A stretch of DNA of 64,000 nucleotides from Sinisalibacter lacisalsi (GTDB lineage Bacteria > Pseudomonadota > Alphaproteobacteria > Rhodobacterales > Rhodobacteraceae). The stretch spans positions 186,001 through 250,000 of the forward strand of contig NZ_BMGI01000002.1 of NCBI RefSeq assembly GCF_014640115.1, given 5' to 3'. Below are positions 58,220 to 64,000 of the stretch, piece after piece. Below the pieces are notes generated by a model. It did no database searches. It was not told where the DNA came from and saw only the letters and a list, made by a program, of their open reading frames with translations. The stretch's first letter is position 1, and each line of letters starts with the position of its first letter. The translations under genes and the position numbers were made by a program.

Positions 58220-59251
58220 ATGGGCGAGAAAAGAATTCGAAACATGGAGGAATTCGCCGCGGTCGTCGGCGTGTCGAGGCCGACCGTGTCGAAATACTTC
58301 AACGATCCGGCAAGCGTGCGGAAGTCGACCAGAACCAAGATCGAGGATGCGCTCGAAAAGCACGGGTTCCGGCCGAATATCTTCGCGATGAACCAGAATC
58401 GCCGGCTGACGAAGAACATCGGCATCGTGGTTCCCTTCCTCGCCGACCCGGTTTTCGCCGAGATCGCGCGCAGCGTCGAGCGGCGCTGCATCGAGGCGGG
58501 ATTCCATACCACGCTGTTCAGCTCCCACGGTGAGCGCGAGCTTGAGATCGAGGTGCTCGACAACCTGCGCGCGCTGCGCCCGGCAGGCGTGTTGCTGGCC
58601 CCCCTGGGCAGGAAGTCCGACATCGACGAACTGGCGCGCTTTTGCGAAGAAGTGCCCACCGTCCTGCTCGACAGGCCAATCGACGGAATCGGCGAAGCCT
58701 TTGTCGGATCAGACAATTTCAGCTTTGTTTCGCAAAGCGTCGAGTATCTCACGCGCACCGGCGAGGCGCCCTGCTTCTTCGAGATGAAGAACCCGTCCCC
58801 CCCGAACGCGTTCAGCCGGAGGCGCCAATATATCGAGATCATGGAGGGGCTTGGGCTCGAGCCGATGCTCGTCAGTGTCGACGGCGAGGGCTGGGCATTC
58901 GAGGAGATCGGCTACAACGGTGCCCTGCGCGCCTTTGCCGAGCGGCGCTTCCCGACCGACACCATCCTGTGCAGCAATGATCGGCTCGCGATCGGCCTTC
59001 TCGCGGCCTGCTACGAGAAGGGCCGAAGGGTGGGGCGGGGCAGCGGCTGTGCACTGCGCGTTGCGTCTCATGACGACCATCCGAATGCGCGCTTTACCTG
59101 CCCCTCGCTCACCACCGTGGGGCACGACTACGATGTTCTTGCCGCACGCGGCGTCGAGCGTCTGCTCGAACTGATCGAGTGCGGCGGGCGCTTCGAGATC
59201 CGCACGGAGGAGCTTCTTTCGGCTCGTTTGGTCCTTCGGGATTCCGCCTGA
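58220..59251 (+). CDS. LacI-family transcriptional regulator
   Basis: 343 residues. The DNA-binding helix-turn-helix is at the start: EEFAAVVGVSRPTVSKYFND (around 12-31), then the hinge region VRKSTRTKIEDALEKHGFRP and the standard NRRLTKNIGIVVPFLADPVF. The sugar-binding core includes ILCSNDRLAIGLLAACYEKG. It probably controls the adjacent polyol operon. ATG at 58220 has GTGGAG upstream; TTG 58214 is an alternative. Confidence 0.92.
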   Translation: MGEKRIRNMEEFAAVVGVSRPTVSKYFNDPASVRKSTRTKIEDALEKHGFRPNIFAMNQNRRLTKNIGIVVPFLADPVFAEIARSVERRCIEAGFHTTLFSSHGERELEIEVLDNLRALRPAGVLLAPLGRKSDIDELARFCEEVPTVLLDRPIDGIGEAFVGSDNFSFVSQSVEYLTRTGEAPCFFEMKNPSPPNAFSRRRQYIEIMEGLGLEPMLVSVDGEGWAFEEIGYNGALRAFAERRFPTDTILCSNDRLAIGLLAACYEKGRRVGRGSGCALRVASHDDHPNARFTCPSLTTVGHDYDVLAARGVERLLELIECGGRFEIRTEELLSARLVLRDSA

Positions 59252-59260
59252 GCGATTCCG

Positions 59261-59293
59261 AAAACTATGCGCGCGTAAAACTTTTTATTGACG
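59261..59293 (+). promoter_or_regulatory. Candidate operator and promoter of the smo operon
   Basis: CTATGCGCGCGTAA (59265-59278) is a near-palindrome centred on CGCG, the shape expected of a LacI-family operator. TTGACG (59288-59293) could be a -35 element; no good -10 was found 17 nt further, so the promoter call is weak. Confidence 0.35.
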
Positions 59294-59353
59294 CAAAGAC
59301 ATTTTCTCGGTTCACTCGTGCTTGGTACATCTTCGCACCAAGGGAGGAATCAG

Positions 59354-60658
59354 ATGAAACTCAAGAAGACGCTTTTTGCCGCGTCTGCGATGGCGCTTGT
59401 CACCTCGACCGGCGCATTCGCGGAAACCATCACCATCGCCACCGTGAACAACGGCGACATGATCCGCATGCAGGGCTACACCGACGACTTCACCGCCAAG
59501 ACCGGCCATGAAGTCGAGTGGGTGACGCTGGAGGAGAACGTCCTGCGCCAGCGCGTGACCACCGACATCTCGACCAAGGGTGGCCAGTTCGACATCATGA
59601 CCATCGGCATGTATGAAACGCCGATCTGGGGCGCCAACGGCTGGCTGGTGCCGCTGGACGATCTTTCGGCCGAGTATGACGTGGACGACATCCTGCCGGC
59701 GATGCGGGACGGCCTCAGCCACGACGGCACGCTCTATGCCGCGCCGTTCTACGGCGAAAGCTCGATGGTGATGTATCGCACCGACCTGATGGAAAAGGCC
59801 GGGCTCGAGATGCCCGACGCGCCGACCTGGGAATTCATCCGCGAAGCCGCCGCGGCGATGGATGATCCGGAAAACGACATCAACGGTATCTGCCTGCGCG
59901 GCAAGGCCGGCTGGGGCGAAGGCGGCGCCTTCATCACGGTTACCGGCAACTCCTTCGGCGCGCGCTGGTTCGACGAGGACTGGAACGCACAGTTCGATCA
60001 GCCCGAGTGGAAAGAGGCGTTGACCTTCTTCGTCAACCTGATGAACGACTACGGCCCGCAGGGCTATGCCACCAACGGCTTCAACGAGAACCTGTCGCTG
60101 TTCCAGCAGGGCAAGTGCGGCATGTGGATCGACGCCACCGTGGCGGCGTCCTTCGTGACCAACCCCGACGAGTCGGCCGTCGCCGATAGCGTCGGCTTCG
60201 CGCTGGCGCCGAACAAGGACGGCGTCGAGAAGCGCTCGAACTGGCTCTGGGCCTGGGCGCTGGCGATCCCGGCCGGCACGCAGAAGGAAGGCGCGGCCAA
60301 GGCCTTCATCGAGTGGGCGACCTCGAAGGACTACATCGAGCTCGTCGCGGCGAACGAAGGCTGGGCCAACGTGCCCCCGGGTGCCCGGACCTCGCTCTAC
60401 GAGACGGCCGAGTACCAGGAAGTGCCGTTCGCGAAAATGACGCTGGACTCGATCAGGGCGGCCGATCCGACGAACCCGACCGTGGACCCGGTGCCCTACG
60501 TCGGCATCCAGTTCGTCGCCATCCCCGAGTTCGCCGGTATCGCCACCGAGGTGAGCCAGGAGTTCTCGGCGGTCTACGCCGGCCAGCAGTCGGTGGACGA
60601 GGCGCTTGAAAAGGCGCAGGCGCTGACCACGGACGCGATGGAAGCTGCGGGCTACTGA
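59354..60658 (+). CDS. smoE: Polyol (sorbitol/mannitol-type) ABC transporter substrate-binding protein
   Basis: 434 residues. Signal peptide MKLKKTLFAASAMALVTSTG with cleavage near AFA-ET. The mature protein has the extracellular-solute-binding group 1 fold: YTDDFTAKTGHEVEWVTLEE, GQFDIMTIGMYETPIWGANG, LYAAPFYGESSMVMYRTDLM, NLSLFQQGKCGMWIDATVAA. Gene order with two permeases, an ATPase and a dehydrogenase matches smoEFGK of R. sphaeroides. ATG 59354 follows GGGAGGA. Confidence 0.9.
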   Translation: MKLKKTLFAASAMALVTSTGAFAETITIATVNNGDMIRMQGYTDDFTAKTGHEVEWVTLEENVLRQRVTTDISTKGGQFDIMTIGMYETPIWGANGWLVPLDDLSAEYDVDDILPAMRDGLSHDGTLYAAPFYGESSMVMYRTDLMEKAGLEMPDAPTWEFIREAAAAMDDPENDINGICLRGKAGWGEGGAFITVTGNSFGARWFDEDWNAQFDQPEWKEALTFFVNLMNDYGPQGYATNGFNENLSLFQQGKCGMWIDATVAASFVTNPDESAVADSVGFALAPNKDGVEKRSNWLWAWALAIPAGTQKEGAAKAFIEWATSKDYIELVAANEGWANVPPGARTSLYETAEYQEVPFAKMTLDSIRAADPTNPTVDPVPYVGIQFVAIPEFAGIATEVSQEFSAVYAGQQSVDEALEKAQALTTDAMEAAGY

Positions 60659-60672
60659 GCCCTCCTCCCGGA

Positions 60673-60700
60673 CCGGGGGGCGGCACGCGCCGCCCTCCGG
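60673..60700 (+). terminator. Intercistronic hairpin between smoE and smoF
   Basis: CCGGGGGGCGGC (60673-60684), loop ACGC, GCCGCCCTCCGG (60689-60700): 12 bp with one G-T pair, 14 nt after smoE. No T run. Such hairpins after binding-protein genes usually protect the upstream message and raise its level relative to the permeases. Confidence 0.65.
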
Positions 60701-60777
60701 ACTTGCCTTGTGTTCCAAAACCGTGATCCTGTGGGCGTGAAGCCACCGTCTTTCGCTCTTCGAGAAGGGATGTCGCA

Positions 60778-61656
60778 ATGGCTACCCAGCATTCCCGATC
60801 CGCCGCCCGCCTGATGATGGCCCCGGCCGTGGTGCTGCTTCTTGGCTGGATGCTCATTCCGCTGTCGATGACGGTGTTCTTCTCGTTCAAGAAGTTCCTG
60901 CCGATGCGGGGCGACTCGATGGCGAACGGCCTCGACTGGGTCGGCTTCGACAACTACGCCCGCTTCATCTCGTCCAGTGCCTTCTGGCCCTCGGTCCAGG
61001 CGACGCTGGTTCTCGTCGGCGGCGTGCTCCTGGTCACCATTGTGCTCGGCGTGGCGCTGGCGATGCTGCTCGACCAGCCGATGTGGGGCCAGGGCGTGGT
61101 GCGGATCCTTGTCATCGCCCCCTTCTTCGTGATGCCGACGGTCTCGGCGCTGGTCTGGAAAAACCTGTTCATGGACCCGGTCAACGGGTTCTTCGCGCAT
61201 GTCTGGCGCAGTGTCGGCGCAACGCCGATCGAATGGCTCAGCCAGGCCTCGCTGCCCTCGCTGGTGCTGATCGTGTCGTGGCAATGGCTGCCCTTCGCCA
61301 CGCTGATCCTGCTCACCGCGTTCCAGTCGCTCGATCAGGAGCAGCTTGAGGCGGCCGAGATGGACGGCGCGCGCTGGCCGCAACGCTTCGTGTTCATCGT
61401 CCTGCCGCACCTCAGCCGCGCGATCACCGTGGTGCTTCTGATCCAGACGATCTTCCTGCTGTCGATCTTCGCCGAGATCTTCGTCACCACCCAGGGTTCG
61501 TTCGGCACCAAGACGCTGACCTACCTGATCTACCAGCGGGTGCTGGAGAGCCAGAACGTCGGTCTCGGTTCGGCCGGCGGGGTCTATGCCATCATTCTCG
61601 CCAACATCGTCGCGATCTTCCTGATGCGCATCGTTGGCAAGAACCTGGACGCGTGA
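60778..61656 (+). CDS. smoF: Polyol ABC transporter permease (SmoF-type)
   Basis: 292 residues, about six membrane helices (LMMAPAVVLLLGWMLIPLSM, ATLVLVGGVLLVTIVLGVAL, VVRILVIAPFFVMPTVSALV). The EAA loop EAAEMDGARWPQRFVFIVLP is near residue 193. Inner-membrane subunit working with the downstream permease and ATPase. Confidence 0.92.
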   Translation: MATQHSRSAARLMMAPAVVLLLGWMLIPLSMTVFFSFKKFLPMRGDSMANGLDWVGFDNYARFISSSAFWPSVQATLVLVGGVLLVTIVLGVALAMLLDQPMWGQGVVRILVIAPFFVMPTVSALVWKNLFMDPVNGFFAHVWRSVGATPIEWLSQASLPSLVLIVSWQWLPFATLILLTAFQSLDQEQLEAAEMDGARWPQRFVFIVLPHLSRAITVVLLIQTIFLLSIFAEIFVTTQGSFGTKTLTYLIYQRVLESQNVGLGSAGGVYAIILANIVAIFLMRIVGKNLDA

Positions 61657-61668
61657 GGAGGTAACCCC

Positions 61669-62499
61669 ATGGCCCGCGCCGTCACCACCCGCCGCAAGGC
61701 ACTCAACACCGCCATCGCCTGGGCGATCGGCCTGCTGATCTTCTTCCCGATCCTGTGGATCATCATCATGTCGTTCAAGTCGGAGGGCGACGCGATCAAG
61801 GCGCCGCTCGACGTGCTCACCTCGGCCTGGACCTTCGAAAACTACGGCGTGGTGCAGGAGCGGTCGAACTATTCGCGCCACTTCTTCAACTCTGTCCTGC
61901 TCGCCTTCGGCTCGACCCTGCTCGGCCTGATCGTGGCGGTGCCGGCGGCCTGGGCGATGGCCTTCGTGCCCTCGAAGCGGACCAAGGACATCCTGCTGTG
62001 GATGCTCTCGACCAAGATGCTGCCCGCGGTCGGGGTGCTCTACCCGATCTACCTTCTGTTCATCCAGCTCGGCCTGCTCGACAGCCGCGCCGGCCTGGTG
62101 ATCGTGCTGATGCTGATCAACCTGCCGATCATCGTCTGGATGCTCTACACCTATTTCAGGGAAATCCCCGGCGAGATCCTCGAGGCGGCGCGGATGGACG
62201 GCGCCAACCTGCGCAAGGAAATCCTCTATGTCCTGACGCCGATGGCGATCCCGGGGATGGCCTCGACGGTGCTGCTCAACATCATTCTGGCCTGGAACGA
62301 GGCGTTCTGGACGTTGAACCTCACGGCGGCCAAGGCGGCTCCGCTGACCGCCTTCATCGCCTCCTATTCGAGCCCGGAGGGGCTGTTTTACGCCAAGCTC
62401 AGCGCGGCCTCGGTGATGGCCATCGCCCCGATCCTGGTGATGGGGTGGTTCAGCCAGAAACAACTTGTCCGGGGCCTGACCTTCGGCGCGGTGAAATAA
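61669..62499 (+). CDS. smoG: Polyol ABC transporter permease (SmoG-type)
   Basis: 276 residues with six helices ([60 protein letters not shown]). EAA loop [20 protein letters not shown] near residue 180. ATG 61669 follows GAGGAGG and is 12 nt after smoF; the two permeases form the heterodimeric pore. Confidence 0.93.
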   Translation: MARAVTTRRKALNTAIAWAIGLLIFFPILWIIIMSFKSEGDAIKAPLDVLTSAWTFENYGVVQERSNYSRHFFNSVLLAFGSTLLGLIVAVPAAWAMAFVPSKRTKDILLWMLSTKMLPAVGVLYPIYLLFIQLGLLDSRAGLVIVLMLINLPIIVWMLYTYFREIPGEILEAARMDGANLRKEILYVLTPMAIPGMASTVLLNIILAWNEAFWTLNLTAAKAAPLTAFIASYSSPEGLFYAKLSAASVMAIAPILVMGWFSQKQLVRGLTFGAVK

Positions 62500-62509
62500 G
62501 GAAACGGTC

Positions 62510-63510
<1,001 letters not shown>

Positions 63511-63514
<4 letters not shown>

Positions 63515-64000
63515 CACGACTGGCGGGCAAGACCGCGCTGATCACCGGCGCGGCGCGGGGCATCGGGCTGGCCTTCGCCAAGGCGTATATCGCCGAGGGC
63601 GCGCGGGTGGCGATTGCCGATATCGACATCACCCGGGCCCGGGCGAGTGCGCGGGAACTGGGCGAGGCGGCCTTCGCGGTCGAGATGGACGTCACCCGGC
63701 AGGACAGCATCGAGGCGGCGGTGGCCGAAACCGTCGAGGCTTTCGGCCGGATCGACATCCTGATCAACAACGCCGCGATCTTCACCGCCGCGCCGATCGT
63801 CGAGATCGAGCGCAAGGATTTCGACGCGGCCTTCGCGATCAACGTGGCCGGCACGCTGTTCACCCTGCAGGCGGTGGCGCGCCACATGATCGCGCGCGGC
63901 GGTGGCGGCAAGATCATCAACATGGCCAGCCAGGCCGGGCGGCGCGGCGAGGCGCTGGTGGCGGTCTACTGCGCCACGAAAGCCGCGGTGATCAGCCTGA
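63511..64000 (+). CDS. smoS: SDR-family polyol dehydrogenase (SmoS-type), cut by window end
   Basis: 163 residues visible. Short-chain dehydrogenase: NAD motif [20 protein letters not shown] near residue 9, [10 protein letters not shown] near 82, and the active-site YCATKAA near the window end with Ser in INMASQ before it. In the smo operon this gene encodes sorbitol (glucitol) dehydrogenase converting sorbitol to fructose. ATG 63511 overlaps smoK by 4 nt. The 3' part is outside the window. Confidence 0.88.

Overview
The window is high-GC chromosomal DNA of an alphaproteobacterium, almost certainly order Rhodobacterales. The case rests on several features: a circularly permuted two-piece tmRNA gene encoding an ANDNRAPVALAA tag, a CckA-type hybrid kinase with a CtrA-like site upstream, a single-cysteine DksA, the trgA-trgB-cysK tellurite locus known from Rhodobacter sphaeroides, an AcuI acrylyl-CoA reductase, and a smo-type polyol operon. 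Most genes start at ATG or GTG codons with clear GGAGG-like ribosome binding sites, and many are translationally coupled by 1-10 nt overlaps.

Layout. 1-32.3 kb is mostly core chromosome: a corrinoid-linked one-carbon methyltransferase pair (1-1.1 kb), Ppx/GppA and RlmE, MgtE, a divergent pyruvate kinase, tRNA-Ser(CGA), a coupled cbiD-cobK-glycosylase-esterase run, a MoxR ATPase, DksA, a flavin monooxygenase, GuaB, an RsmB-like methyltransferase, CckA, RecA with SOS boxes, AlaS, a VOC protein, TypA, two tandem YitT-type membrane proteins, an SMR transporter, two small conserved proteins, FumC, SspB and a chromate-type transporter.

32.4-41.8 kb is an integrated mobile element of about 9.4 kb, and it is the most interesting part of the window. 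It carries an initiator-like helix-turn-helix protein, terminase large subunit, HNH nuclease, HK97-type major capsid protein, prohead protease, connector and portal, then an AlpA-like small DNA-binding protein and a tyrosine integrase. It has no tail, lysis or tape-measure genes. That gene content matches capsid-forming phage satellites (cf-PICI-like), which build their own capsids and borrow tails. The integrase end abuts the 3' end of ssrA. An 11-bp sequence in the ssrA terminator is repeated at the left edge, which gives a plausible att pair. Two opposite-strand accessory genes and a hairpin-rich 186-bp segment inside the element are unexplained.

42-64 kb returns to the chromosome: ssrA with a strong promoter and three tandem 18-20 bp palindromes, acuI with a universal stress protein and a BCCT carrier (suggesting DMSP or betaine metabolism), a class V aminotransferase, a photolyase, trgA-trgB, then a lower-GC inserted gene separating them from cysK and a large MscS channel. 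These are followed by a secreted protein, a frameshifted caspase-like pseudogene, tRNA-Ser(GGA), a PfkB sugar kinase, and a LacI regulator followed by a sorbitol/mannitol-type ABC transporter operon (smoEFGK-smoS) that runs off the right edge.
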